Below, piece by piece: positions 7,073-15,756 of a DNA stretch of 64,000 nucleotides; position 1 is the first letter of the stretch; the number at the start of each line of letters is the position of its first letter. The notes beneath the pieces were generated by a model. The model did not search any database. It was given only the letters and a program-made list of their open reading frames with translations, and had not been told where the DNA came from. Source of the stretch: Sulfuritortus calidifontis (lineage in GTDB: Bacteria; Pseudomonadota; Gammaproteobacteria; Burkholderiales; Thiobacillaceae). The stretch lies in NCBI RefSeq assembly GCF_003967275.1, contig NZ_AP018721.1, forward strand, positions 1,612,001 through 1,676,000, in the 5' to 3' direction. The translations under genes and the position numbers were made by a program.

Positions 7073-9340
7073 ATGAAAAAGGGGCTATTCCGGAAACGGG
7101 GCATGGCGCTCCCGGCCATCGGTTTTGCAGTGGTGATCGGGCTCATGCTCATCCTGGTCGCGACCACTGTCTGGCATGGCGAATGGGTGGTCGGCCAAAT
7201 GCAATCCGCCGTGGCCGAACACAGCAAGAAACTCGGCCTGGCCAACACCATGTTCAGCGCCGCGCGCGAACGGTCCTTCAATGCGGTGACCATGGTGCTG
7301 TCGCCCGATCAGGACGGGCTGGAGGACCTGATCAACCGCCACTACATGCTGGGCTCGCAATACATGGCGGCGCGCGAGCAACTCCTGGCCATGCCGCTCA
7401 ACGCCGAAGAGCGCCGGCTGATCGACGAACAGTTCCGGGTGGTACGCGTCACCCATCCCCTGCTCACCCAAGCGCTGGACCTGTTCCTCATGGGCGAGAT
7501 CAAGCCCGCCCGCGAGCTGTTGATCCAGCGCATCATCCCCAGCCAGAACCAACTGCTGGAAATCCTCAGCCAGCAGGCCAACCTGCAGCATGCCGCCATG
7601 CAGAGCCTTCTGGTCCAGGTCGAGGCCAGCCAACGCGAGCATGAGCGCCTGGCGATCGGCATGGGCATGCTGGCCCTGGTCCTGGCGGTCGTCGTCGCCA
7701 TCTATATCACCCGCCGACTCGCTCACGCCGCAGACCAGGTCTTCGCCAAGACCACCCTGGAGACAGTGACCGAGGCGGTCGTGGTCACCGACGACCGGCA
7801 AGTGGTGCGCTACATCAACCCCGCGGCCGAGCGGCTGACCGGGCTCTCGCTCGACCAGGCCAACGCCCGGCCGGTGGCCGAGGTGCTCAAGCTGACACCG
7901 CCGGCCCAGCCCGGCTACCCCTTCAAGCTCATCAACCGCTTGGGCCAGATGGTCGATGTCGAATACGCCGTGTCCGACATCCACGGCGACGACCGCCACC
8001 TCGGCGCCGTCTGGGTGCTGCACGACGTCACCTACACCCTGAGCATCGCCAGCCAGCTGGCCTACCAGGCCAGCCACGACCCGCTGACCGGCCTGCCCAA
8101 CCGCCGCGCCTTCGAACTGGCCCTGGAAGAGACCCTGAAGACCAACCGCAACCAGCCGCAGCCGCATGTGGTCGGTTTCCTCGATCTGGACATGTTCAAG
8201 ATCGTCAACGACAGCTGCGGCCACGCCGCCGGCGACGAACTGCTCAAGCAGATCGGCCGCCTGTTCCAGGACAAGATGCGCACCAGCGACCTGCTCGCCC
8301 GGCTGGGCGGCGACGAGTTCGGCTTCCTCCTGCGCGGCTGCGGCATCGACGATGCCCGGAAGGTGGCCGACAGCCTGCTGGCGGCGGTGCGCGACTACCG
8401 CTTCAGTTGGGACGGCCGCCCCTTCACCCTCGGCGCCAGCATCGGCCTGAGCGAGATCAAGGATTTCGCCGCCCCCCCGGAAGCCCTGATCGAACAGGCC
8501 GACTCCGCCTGCTATGCCGCCAAGGACCGCGGCCGCAACCAGGTCTGCGTCTACAGCGCGAGCGAGGCCGAAGAGCGAGGCCGGCGCGACGAGATGGAAT
8601 GGGCCAACCGCATCCAGCGTGCCCTGGACGAAGACCGCTTCGTCCTCTACGGTCAGCCCATCATCCTGCTCGACCAGGCCCCGCCGGCGGAGAGCCACAA
8701 GGTGGAAATCCTGGTCCGCATGGTCGACACCGACGGCACATTGATCCCGCCCAGCGCCTTCATGCCGGCGGCCGATCGCTTCAACCTGATGCCGGCGATC
8801 GACCGCTGGGTGATCCGGCACACCCTGGCCTGGGCCGGCGGCGACATCGGCCGGCGCTACAGCCACATCGCCATCAACCTGTCCGGCGCCTCGGTCGCCA
8901 AGACCGACCTCTACGACTTCATCGTCGAGCAGATGCAGGCGAGCGGCGCCAACCCCGCCGCGATCTGCTTCGAAATCACCGAAAGCGCGGCCATGGCCGA
9001 CTTCAAGCAATGTACTGCCTGCGTGCAGGCCCTGCGGGAGATGGGCTGCAAATTCGCCCTGGACGACTTCGGCACCGGCATCGCCTCCTTCTCCTACCTC
9101 AAGAACCTGGGCATGGATTACCTCAAGATCGATGGCAACTACGTGCGCGAGATGCAATACGACCTCTACCACTACTCCATGACCGAAGCGATCCACCGCG
9201 TCGGCCACGCCATGGGCCTGAAGACCATGGCCGAGTTCGTCGAGACCGAGGAATCGCTGCAAAAGCTGAAGGATCTCGGCGTCGACTACGCCCAGGGCTA
9301 CAAGATCGCCCCGCCGCAGCCGCTGGACAGCCTGAAATAA
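7073..9340 (+). CDS. Membrane-bound PAS-GGDEF-EAL protein (c-di-GMP turnover)
   Basis: The 755-residue protein has a transmembrane helix at about 10-30, a roughly 170-residue extracytoplasmic helical sensor, and a second transmembrane helix near 200-220. These are followed by a PAS domain (about 228-325), a GGDEF domain (about 333-495) and an EAL domain (about 510-750). The cyclase motif GGDEF is intact near residue 412, with an inhibitory RxxD site (RTSD) just before it. The EAL signature is altered to EIL, but DDFGTGIASFSYLKNL and YLKIDG are kept. Cyclase activity is likely. Phosphodiesterase activity is uncertain. An AGGGCAGG ribosome site precedes the ATG. Confidence 0.93.
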   Translation: MKKGLFRKRGMALPAIGFAVVIGLMLILVATTVWHGEWVVGQMQSAVAEHSKKLGLANTMFSAARERSFNAVTMVLSPDQDGLEDLINRHYMLGSQYMAAREQLLAMPLNAEERRLIDEQFRVVRVTHPLLTQALDLFLMGEIKPARELLIQRIIPSQNQLLEILSQQANLQHAAMQSLLVQVEASQREHERLAIGMGMLALVLAVVVAIYITRRLAHAADQVFAKTTLETVTEAVVVTDDRQVVRYINPAAERLTGLSLDQANARPVAEVLKLTPPAQPGYPFKLINRLGQMVDVEYAVSDIHGDDRHLGAVWVLHDVTYTLSIASQLAYQASHDPLTGLPNRRAFELALEETLKTNRNQPQPHVVGFLDLDMFKIVNDSCGHAAGDELLKQIGRLFQDKMRTSDLLARLGGDEFGFLLRGCGIDDARKVADSLLAAVRDYRFSWDGRPFTLGASIGLSEIKDFAAPPEALIEQADSACYAAKDRGRNQVCVYSASEAEERGRRDEMEWANRIQRALDEDRFVLYGQPIILLDQAPPAESHKVEILVRMVDTDGTLIPPSAFMPAADRFNLMPAIDRWVIRHTLAWAGGDIGRRYSHIAINLSGASVAKTDLYDFIVEQMQASGANPAAICFEITESAAMADFKQCTACVQALREMGCKFALDDFGTGIASFSYLKNLGMDYLKIDGNYVREMQYDLYHYSMTEAIHRVGHAMGLKTMAEFVETEESLQKLKDLGVDYAQGYKIAPPQPLDSLK

Positions 9341-9509
9341 ACGCCCGGGCCGCGACCGGCCCTGCTAGAATGCGCACCGGCGGCATCCGTTCCAGTCTCC
9401 TTGCCGCTGTCTATTCCGACTTGAGAGCCCAATGGCTCTACAACCCCATCTGCCTAAGACTGGCGCCCGAGCTGCGGCGACAGGCCGATACTTTTATTTT
9501 GGAAACACC

Positions 9510-10856
9510 ATGTCCTTTGCCAGCCTCGGCCTGTCCGATGCCCTCGTCCGCGCCGTCACCGAGCGCGGCTACGATCAACCCACGCCGATCCAGACCCAGG
9601 CCATACCGGCCGTGCTCTCGGGCGGCGACCTCTTGGCCGGCGCGCAGACCGGCACCGGCAAGACCGCCGGCTTCGTCCTGCCCCTGCTCCAGCGCCTGAG
9701 CCAGCAACCCCGCCCCGTGGCCGCCCACGGCCGCGCGCCGATCCGCGCCCTGGTGCTCACCCCCACCCGCGAGCTCGCGGCCCAGGTGGAAGAATCGGTG
9801 CGCGCCTACGGCAAGTACCTGCCGCTGCATTCCATGGTGATGTTCGGCGGCGTCAACATCAATCTGCAGATCCAGAAGCTGCGCGGCCAGGTCGATATCT
9901 TGGTCGCCACCCCCGGCCGCCTGCTCGACCACGTGCAGCAAAAGACCGTGGACCTCAACCATATCGAGATCCTGGTGCTGGACGAGGCCGACCGCATGCT
10001 CGACATGGGCTTCATCCGCGACATCAAGAAGGTGCTCGCCCTGCTGCCGAAGAAGCGGCAGAACCTGCTGTTCTCCGCCACCTTCTCCGACGAGATCAAG
10101 GCCCTGGCCGATAGCCTGCTCGACAAGCCGGCGCTGATCGAGGTGGCCCGACGCAACGCCACCGCCGACACCGTGGCGCAGAAGGTCTACCCAGTGGACC
10201 GCGACAAGAAACGCCAGCTGCTCACCCACCTGATCCAGGAAAAACAATGGTTCCAGGTGCTGGTGTTCACCCGCACCAAGCACGGCGCCAACCGCCTGGC
10301 CGAGCAACTCACCAAAGACGGCATCCCGGCCCTGGCCATCCATGGCAACAAGAGCCAGGCCGCGCGCACCCGGGCGCTCGCCGAATTCAAGACCGGCAAG
10401 CTGCAGGTGCTGGTCGCCACCGACATCGCCGCGCGCGGCATCGACATCACCGAACTGCCGCATGTGGTGAACTACGAGCTGCCCAACGTGCCGGAGGACT
10501 ATGTCCACCGCATCGGCCGCACCGGCCGTGCCGGCGCCGAGGGCGAGGCGGTCTCCCTGGTCTGCGTCGACGAACACAAATTTCTCGCCGACATCGAGCG
10601 CCTGATCAAGCGCAAGTTGCCGCGCGAGGTGGTGCCCGGCTTCGAGCCCGACCCCAATGCCCGGCCCGAGCCGATCCAACTCAGAAGCCAGGAGCACCGG
10701 GGCCAGGGCCAGGGCAGATCGCGCAGCCAAACCGCCGGCCGCGCACCGGCCAAGCCGCAGGGCGCCCCCACCGGCGCGGCCGGCGGCGGCAGGCGGCCGG
10801 GGGCCACGCCGAGCAAACCTTCCGGCATGCACCGCTCCGGCGGGCGGCACCGCTAA
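9510..10856 (+). CDS. rhlE: DEAD-box ATP-dependent RNA helicase RhlE
   Basis: The 448-residue protein starts at MSFASLGLS, where the conserved helicase begins; a longer frame upstream has no family similarity. The Q motif ([10 protein letters not shown]), motif [26 protein letters not shown] ([13 protein letters not shown]), SAT, ARGIDI and [10 protein letters not shown] are all present. The MLDMGF and [22 protein letters not shown] text matches the RhlE subfamily. The C-terminal tail (about 385-448) is Arg/Gly/Pro-rich and probably binds RNA. RhlE assists ribosome assembly and RNA turnover in the cytoplasm. Downstream is an inverted repeat that may help end transcription. Confidence 0.95.
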   Translation: MSFASLGLSDALVRAVTERGYDQPTPIQTQAIPAVLSGGDLLAGAQTGTGKTAGFVLPLLQRLSQQPRPVAAHGRAPIRALVLTPTRELAAQVEESVRAYGKYLPLHSMVMFGGVNINLQIQKLRGQVDILVATPGRLLDHVQQKTVDLNHIEILVLDEADRMLDMGFIRDIKKVLALLPKKRQNLLFSATFSDEIKALADSLLDKPALIEVARRNATADTVAQKVYPVDRDKKRQLLTHLIQEKQWFQVLVFTRTKHGANRLAEQLTKDGIPALAIHGNKSQAARTRALAEFKTGKLQVLVATDIAARGIDITELPHVVNYELPNVPEDYVHRIGRTGRAGAEGEAVSLVCVDEHKFLADIERLIKRKLPREVVPGFEPDPNARPEPIQLRSQEHRGQGQGRSRSQTAGRAPAKPQGAPTGAAGGGRRPGATPSKPSGMHRSGGRHR

Positions 10857-10866
10857 GCCACCACTG

Positions 10867-10940
10867 CTGCTGTAGGAGCGGCGCCCACGCCGCGAACAAC
10901 GCCTGCCCCATTCGGCCCCAGGCGGGGCCTCCTACAGCAG
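10867..10940. repeat. REP-like inverted repeat (GTAGGAG type)
   Basis: A perfect 12-bp inverted repeat, CTGCTGTAGGAG at 10867-10878 and CTCCTACAGCAG at 10929-10940, encloses about 50 bp that is itself GC-rich and partly palindromic (GCGGCGCCCACGCCGC). The outer arms resemble the GTAGGAGCG class of REP sequences seen in other proteobacteria. It lies after rhlE and may act as an mRNA 3' structure. Confidence 0.7.
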
Positions 10941-11056
10941 ACCTCGTGACTTCATCGCCACACCGCCGCAGATACGGCAGCCCAAACCCGACACAGCGGT
11001 TGAATTCGCCCGACAGCTCCCTATACTGTGGCTATCTATCTGAAAGAGAACGAGAA

Positions 11057-11287
11057 ATGTCACAGAACAGCCTCGCCAAACACGGTTTCCGCATCCGCAC
11101 CCGCAGCGGGGTGACCGTCGACAATCTCCAGATCTACGGCAGGGATGCGCAGGAGGCGCAGCAAAAACTCATGCGCATGTATCCAGGCTGCACCATCCTG
11201 GAGACGCGTGACGTGGCGCCGGCCTGCAACGCCAGTGCCGGCTCCAGTTTCGAGGATGTGGTCGACCTGCTGACCGCCAAGCATTGA
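11057..11287 (+). CDS. Hypothetical protein, 76 residues
   Basis: A small gene with an ATG at 11057 preceded by the purine-rich ribosome region GAAAGAGAACGAG. The product begins with a basic segment (KHGFRIRTRSGVTVDNLQIYGRDAQEAQQKL), contains two cysteines (MYPGCTIL and PACNAS), and ends in an acidic helix (FEDVVDLLTAKH). There is no signal peptide or membrane segment. Codon usage matches neighbouring genes, and the predicted alpha/beta composition looks like a folded domain, so I accept it as real. No function is recognisable. It converges with the ParA gene. Confidence 0.6.
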   Translation: MSQNSLAKHGFRIRTRSGVTVDNLQIYGRDAQEAQQKLMRMYPGCTILETRDVAPACNASAGSSFEDVVDLLTAKH

Positions 11288-11309
11288 CGGGCTGTTGCAA
11301 CAACAGCCG

Positions 11310-12122
11310 CTAGATCAAACCCTGCTCCATCAACTCGTCGCACAGCGCCAGGTAATCCTGGGCGCCATGGCTCGCTTGGGCATGGTGGAAGACATCCCGG
11401 TTGTAGGCTGGGCTTTCCGCGATGGACACGTTTTCCGCGATCACCGTCTTGCACACGTCCTCGCCGAAGCGCTCGTTCATGCGCAACAAGATCTCCCCGC
11501 TCATCCGGCGGCGCCGGTCGTATCGGGTCAAGAGATAACGCCGCTGCACCCGGCGCTTGAGCACCGGCTCCAAGAGGTCGAGGGTGCGGGCCATTTCCTC
11601 GGCCGCCTGCAGCGAAAGAAAATCGGTCGAGACCGGGATCAGCACCAGGTCGGCGGCGAAGATCGCGTTGAGCGAAAGGACACCGACATAGGGGCAGCAA
11701 TCGATCAGGGTGGGCCGCACACCCGCCGCGCCCTCCAGTGCATCCAGGCCCTGGCGCAGGCGGTTGAGCACGGCCGGGCCTTTGCCGAAAATGGAATCGA
11801 CCTTGATCATCTGCGGGTGCGAGGGAATCAGATGCCCCACCTCCTCCCAGGCCCGCTGCAATTGCATGAGAGGAATGCCGTCCTGGTAGAAGGCGAACAG
11901 GCTGTGCCCCACCTCGGGCCGGGTGGCGCTGTGGATGTGGCTCAGGTGGCCCTGGGGGTCGAGGTCGATCAGCACGGGGGAGCGACCCTGCCGGCGCAGG
12001 GCCGCCGCCAGGTTCAAGGCGGTGGTGGTCTTGCCCACCCCGCCCTTCTGATTGAACACCGCCAAGCGTGCCACGCGTCTCCTTCCCGTTGCCGCAGCGC
12101 GCGGCAGAGGTTGCTTGATCAC
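11310..12122 (-). CDS. ParA/Soj-family ATPase (orphan)
   Basis: The 270-residue protein has the deviant Walker A box KGGVGKTT at residues 26-33, Walker A' DLDPQGHLS, and a Walker B-like LIDCCPYVG followed by VLIPVSTDFLSLQAAEEM. These are characteristic of ParA/MinD ATPases that use DNA or membrane surfaces to position cargo. No parB or centromere-like repeats adjoin it, so it is more likely a cargo-positioning or regulatory ParA than the chromosome partition protein. The first 16 residues are basic. It sits tail to tail with a small hypothetical gene and is divergent from hypF. Confidence 0.87.
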   Translation of the reverse strand: MIKQPLPRAAATGRRRVARLAVFNQKGGVGKTTTALNLAAALRRQGRSPVLIDLDPQGHLSHIHSATRPEVGHSLFAFYQDGIPLMQLQRAWEEVGHLIPSHPQMIKVDSIFGKGPAVLNRLRQGLDALEGAAGVRPTLIDCCPYVGVLSLNAIFAADLVLIPVSTDFLSLQAAEEMARTLDLLEPVLKRRVQRRYLLTRYDRRRRMSGEILLRMNERFGEDVCKTVIAENVSIAESPAYNRDVFHHAQASHGAQDYLALCDELMEQGLI

Positions 12123-12256
12123 ACCACCCGGTCAATGGATTGCATCGTCAGGCAAAACCCGCGATGGACGTGCATTGCGTCAAGAGTGAAGATACCCTTG
12201 CCTTAGCCAGTCTTTCAAGAATTGCGGCCAAGCGATGAACCTCGACAGGAGCAAGC

Positions 12257-14695
12257 GTGCAAACTGACACCGGCAGCGCCCGGGCCCGCCGCCTCACTCT
12301 CGCCGGCCGGGTGCAGGGCGTCGGCTTCCGCCCTTTCGTCTACCGCCTGGCAAAACAATTGGCCATCAAGGGCTGGGTGCGCAACGTCACCGGCCAGGTG
12401 GTCGTCCACGCCGAGGCCGATGCCGCCGCGCTTGCTGCCTTCACCGCCGCGCTGATCGATGAGGCCCCGGCCGCGGCCCGGCCTAAGCTGCTGGCCAACG
12501 ACGCGGTCGCCGCCGAAGGCCAGGCGGACTTCCAAATCCTCGACAGCGAGGCCGGCACGCCCGACATCCACCTGCCGCCCGATCTCTTCGCCTGTCCCGA
12601 TTGCCTGCGCGAACTGGTCGACCCAAGCGATCGCCGCCACCGCTATCCCTTCATCAACTGCACCCAGTGCGGCCCGCGCTACACCCTGATCGAGCGCCTG
12701 CCCTACGACCGGCCCAACACCGCCATGCGCGGCTTTCCGCTCTGCCCGGCCTGCCGCGGCGAATACCAAGACCCGATGAACCGCCGCTTCCACGCCGAGC
12801 CCGTGGCCTGCCCGGTGTGCGGGCCACATCTGAGTTATGTGCAACCAAACCCCTCTCCCTCCGGGAGAGGGGTAGGGGTGAGGGCGACAACCACTGGCCC
12901 AACTGGGAACGCCGCGAGTCTCCCCCTCCCTAGCCTTTATCCTCGCGCAGCGGGGGCTCCTCCGCCTGCAGGGGAGGTAACAATTTGTGGCGACGAGGCC
13001 GCCCTGCAGGCTGCCATCGCCGCGCTCAAGGCCGGCCGCATCGTCGCGCTGAAGGGCATCGGCGGTTATCACCTGATGTGCGACGCCGGCAACGAAACCG
13101 CCGTCGCCACCCTGCGCGCGCGCAAAAAGCGCCCGGCCAAGCCCTTCGCCGTGCTCTTCCCGCCCGACGAAGAGGCCTTGCATCGCTCGGTGACGGCCAG
13201 CGCGGCCGAGCTCGACTTCCTGCGTTCCGCCGCCCGGCCCATCCTGCTTTTGCCCAGGCGCGCCGGCTCGCCGCTCGCCGACGGCATTGCACCCGGCCTC
13301 AAGGAAATCGGCTGCCTGCTGCCTTACAGTCCGCTGCACCATCTGCTGCTCGCCGGCTTCGGCGGGCCGCTGGTGGCCACCTCGGCCAACATCAGCGGCG
13401 AACCCGTGCTCACCGACAACCACGAGGCGCAGGCCCGGCTCGGCCAGGTGGCCGACGGCTTCCTCCACCACGACCGGCCCATCGTGCGCCCGGCCGACGA
13501 CGCGGTCTATCGCCCCATCGCCGGCCGGCCGCGGCCGCTGCGCCTGGGGCGCGGCGTCGCCCCGGTGGAGCTCAGGCTGCCGCGCGCCGTGCCGCAGCCG
13601 GTGCTGGCCCTGGGCGCCCACAGCAAGAACAGTATCGCCCTGGCCTGGGGCGACCGCGCCGTGCTCTCGCCCCACATCGGCGAACTCGGCTCGGCCAAGA
13701 GCCTGGACGTGCTGGCCCTGGTCGCCGCCGATTTGCAAGACCTCTATCAGGTGCGGGCTGAACACCTCCTGCTCGACCACCACCCCGGCTACGGCTACCG
13801 GCCCTTCGCCCGCGGCACCGGGCTGCCGACCAGCGCCGTCTGGCACCACGAAGCCCATGCCTCGGCCCTGGCCTGGGAATTCCCCGATGTCGCAAACTGG
13901 ATCGTCTTCGCCTGGGACGGCGTCGGCTTGGGCGAGGGCGACCAACTCCACGGCGGCGAGGCCTATGTCGGCCGGCCCGGCCATTGGCAACGCGCCGCGA
14001 GCTTTAGGCCGTTCAGACTGCCCGGCGGCGACCAAGCCGCGCGCGAGCCCTGGCGCGCCGCCGCGGCCCTCTTGTGGGAAACCGAGCAGCCCGCCCCCTT
14101 CGCCCCGGCACTCTTGAAGGCCGCCTGGGACCGCGGCCTCAACAGCCCCGCCAGCACCGCCGTCGGCCGCCTGTTCGACGCCGCCGCCGCCCTCACCGGC
14201 CTATGCACGAAAGCCAGCTTCGAGGCCGAGGCGCCCATGCGGCTGGAAGCGGCCGCGGCCGCCTCACTGCCTCCGCTTTATGCCCTTCAGGGTGCACAAG
14301 TGGGGGAGGGGCGCTCCCTCCCCATTTATGGGGAGGGCCGGGGTGGGGAATTTGTCGAGCTTTCCCTCACCCGTGATGCACACGGCCTCTGGCGCAGCGA
14401 CTGGTCGCCGCTGCTGCCTTATCTCACCGACACCAGCCGTCCGGTGAGCGCACGCGCCGCCGGCTTTCACCTGAGCCTCGCCCACGCCCTGCTCGATCAG
14501 GCCGAGCGCCTGCGCGCCGAACACGGCATCGGTGACGTCGGCCTCACCGGCGGCGTCTTCCAGAACCGCCTGCTGACCGAACAGGTGGTAGCTTTGCTGA
14601 CGACGGCAGGCTTTCGCGTGCACCTGCCGGAACAGGTGCCGGTCAACGATGCCGGCATCGCCCTGGGACAAATCATGGAGTGGCTGTATGGATGA
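12257..14695 (+). CDS. hypF: Carbamoyltransferase HypF (with two repeat-derived insertions)
   Basis: HypF uses carbamoyl phosphate and ATP to make carbamoyl-AMP and carbamoylate HypE, the first step in making the cyanide ligands of NiFe hydrogenase. The gene starts at GTG 12257 after AGGAGC. Domains in order are acylphosphatase (VQGVGFRPFVYRLA, about 10-95), two zinc fingers (CPDC/CTQC and CPAC/CPVC, about 112-190), YrdC-like (about 245-430) and a Kae1-like transferase with HHEAHASA and LTGGVFQN. At 812 residues it is longer than usual. About 47 residues (195-241) and about 17 residues (near 682-698) come from in-frame GC-rich palindromic repeats. It overlaps hypE by 8 bp. Confidence 0.94.
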   Translation: MQTDTGSARARRLTLAGRVQGVGFRPFVYRLAKQLAIKGWVRNVTGQVVVHAEADAAALAAFTAALIDEAPAAARPKLLANDAVAAEGQADFQILDSEAGTPDIHLPPDLFACPDCLRELVDPSDRRHRYPFINCTQCGPRYTLIERLPYDRPNTAMRGFPLCPACRGEYQDPMNRRFHAEPVACPVCGPHLSYVQPNPSPSGRGVGVRATTTGPTGNAASLPLPSLYPRAAGAPPPAGEVTICGDEAALQAAIAALKAGRIVALKGIGGYHLMCDAGNETAVATLRARKKRPAKPFAVLFPPDEEALHRSVTASAAELDFLRSAARPILLLPRRAGSPLADGIAPGLKEIGCLLPYSPLHHLLLAGFGGPLVATSANISGEPVLTDNHEAQARLGQVADGFLHHDRPIVRPADDAVYRPIAGRPRPLRLGRGVAPVELRLPRAVPQPVLALGAHSKNSIALAWGDRAVLSPHIGELGSAKSLDVLALVAADLQDLYQVRAEHLLLDHHPGYGYRPFARGTGLPTSAVWHHEAHASALAWEFPDVANWIVFAWDGVGLGEGDQLHGGEAYVGRPGHWQRAASFRPFRLPGGDQAAREPWRAAAALLWETEQPAPFAPALLKAAWDRGLNSPASTAVGRLFDAAAALTGLCTKASFEAEAPMRLEAAAAASLPPLYALQGAQVGEGRSLPIYGEGRGGEFVELSLTRDAHGLWRSDWSPLLPYLTDTSRPVSARAAGFHLSLAHALLDQAERLRAEHGIGDVGLTGGVFQNRLLTEQVVALLTTAGFRVHLPEQVPVNDAGIALGQIMEWLYG
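12850..12872. repeat. CCCCTCTCCC palindrome inside hypF
   Basis: A 10-bp perfect stem (CCCCTCTCCC and GGGAGAGGGG) is followed by GTAGGGGTGAGGG. The same sequence family occurs between genes at about 21541-21573 and 23150-23170. Here it is part of an in-frame insert (12839-12979) in the hypF coding sequence, between the zinc-finger and YrdC regions. Confidence 0.85.
14316..14337. repeat. CCCTCCCC palindrome inside hypF
   Basis: CCCTCCCC, the six-base loop ATTTAT and GGGGAGGG form a perfect hairpin within the Kae1-like part of hypF. The same element type, with loop ATAAAT or ATTTAT, is found between Bat-operon genes at 33525-33590. Flanking bases (GTGGGGGAGGGG, CCGGGGTGGGG) belong to the repeat too. 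Confidence 0.85.
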
Positions 14696-15692
14696 ACAAC
14701 GCATCTTATTGGCCCACGGCAACGGCGGCCGCTTCATGCGCGAGCTGGTCGCCGAGATCTTCGCCCGCCACCTGGCCAACCCCCTGCTCGATACCGAGGC
14801 CGACGCCGTGCCGTTGCCCGGCGTTTCCGGCCAGCTCATGCTCACCACCGACGGCTTCACCGTGCAGCCCCTGGAGTTCCCCGGCGGCAACCTCGGCAGC
14901 CTGGCCGTACACGGCGTGGTCAACGACCTGGCCGTGGCCGGCGCCGCGCCGCGCTACCTCACCCTCTCCGCCATCATCGAGGAAGGCCTGGAAGTCGCCC
15001 AGCTCGACCGCCTGATCGCCAGCTTCGCGCAGGCCGCGCAAGCCTGCGGCGCGGCGGTGGCGGCCGGCGACACCAAGGTGGTGCCGCGCGGCCAGGGCGG
15101 CGGCCTCTATCTCAACGTCGCCGGCATCGGCGAGCGCCAGGCCAGCGCCGCGCTCGGCCTTAAAGGAATCCGGTCCGGCGACGCCGTGCTGGTCTCCGGC
15201 CCGGTCGGCGACCACGGCGTCGCCGTGCTGCTGGCGCGCGAACAGTTCGGCCTCTCGGGCGAACTGCAATCCGATTCCGCCTCGGTGCTGCCCCTGGCCC
15301 AGGCCATCTGGCATTTGCCCGGCCTCAAGTTCATGCGCGACCCCACGCGCGGGGGGCTGGCCACCGTCGCCCACGAAATCGCCCAGGCCACCGGCCACAG
15401 CATCAACCTGCAACAGGCCGCCGTGCCCGTGCGCGGCGAGGTGCAAGCTGTGTGCGAAATGCTCGGCTACGACCCCTACTACCTCGCCTGCGAAGGCCGC
15501 ATCGTCGCCATCGTCGAGGCCGCCACGGCGGAACAAATACTGACCGCCTGGCGCGCCCTGCCGGACGGCCAGGACGCCGCCCTCATCGGCCGCATCGAGG
15601 CCGGCGGCGGGCGGGTGCTGCTGGAAACGGAACTGGGGGGACGGCGGGTGCTGCCGGAGTTGGAGGATGATCCGTTGCCGAGGATTTGTTGA
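14688..15692 (+). CDS. hypE: Hydrogenase maturation protein HypE
   Basis: HypE accepts the carbamoyl group from HypF on its C-terminal Cys and dehydrates it to a thiocyanate, later delivered to the hydrogenase iron. The 334-residue protein starts at MDEQRILLAHGNGG, overlapping the hypF stop by 8 bp. It has the PurM/ThiL-like nucleotide fold (TTDGFTVQPLEFPGGNLGSLAVHGVVNDLAV, AAGDTKVV, FMRDPTRGGLATV) and ends in the diagnostic LPRIC with the modified Cys last. Other hyp and hydrogenase structural genes are not in the window, so they must lie elsewhere if the pathway is complete. Confidence 0.96.
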   Translation: MDEQRILLAHGNGGRFMRELVAEIFARHLANPLLDTEADAVPLPGVSGQLMLTTDGFTVQPLEFPGGNLGSLAVHGVVNDLAVAGAAPRYLTLSAIIEEGLEVAQLDRLIASFAQAAQACGAAVAAGDTKVVPRGQGGGLYLNVAGIGERQASAALGLKGIRSGDAVLVSGPVGDHGVAVLLAREQFGLSGELQSDSASVLPLAQAIWHLPGLKFMRDPTRGGLATVAHEIAQATGHSINLQQAAVPVRGEVQAVCEMLGYDPYYLACEGRIVAIVEAATAEQILTAWRALPDGQDAALIGRIEAGGGRVLLETELGGRRVLPELEDDPLPRIC

Positions 15693-15756
15693 TAGATTTA
15701 GTCATTCGAGTAGAAGCAACGCAGCAAACCAAAACAGACAGATTTCAAGGAAGAAA

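Noticed and set aside
7085-9262. Long open frame antisense to the PAS-GGDEF-EAL gene
   Set aside because: It mirrors the codon structure of the sense gene, is rich in low-complexity Gly/Ala/His and has no domain. GC-rich genes often leave such antisense frames open.
11310-12122. ParA gene as part of a plasmid or chromosome partition locus near an origin
   Set aside because: No parB, parS-like palindromes, dnaA boxes or replication genes are nearby, so only an orphan ParA is supported.
12850-12890. Possible CRISPR repeat (CTCTCCC/GGGAGAG units at several sites)
   Set aside because: Copies are dispersed between and within unrelated genes, without regular spacing or spacers, and no cas gene is present.
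12215-14035. 606-codon open frame antisense to hypF
   Set aside because: No family similarity, no ribosome site, and the sense strand carries every HypF motif in order.
12257-14695. hypF as a pseudogene because of repeat insertions
   Set aside because: Both insertions keep the frame open, all catalytic and zinc motifs are intact, and hypE is still coupled at the 3' end.
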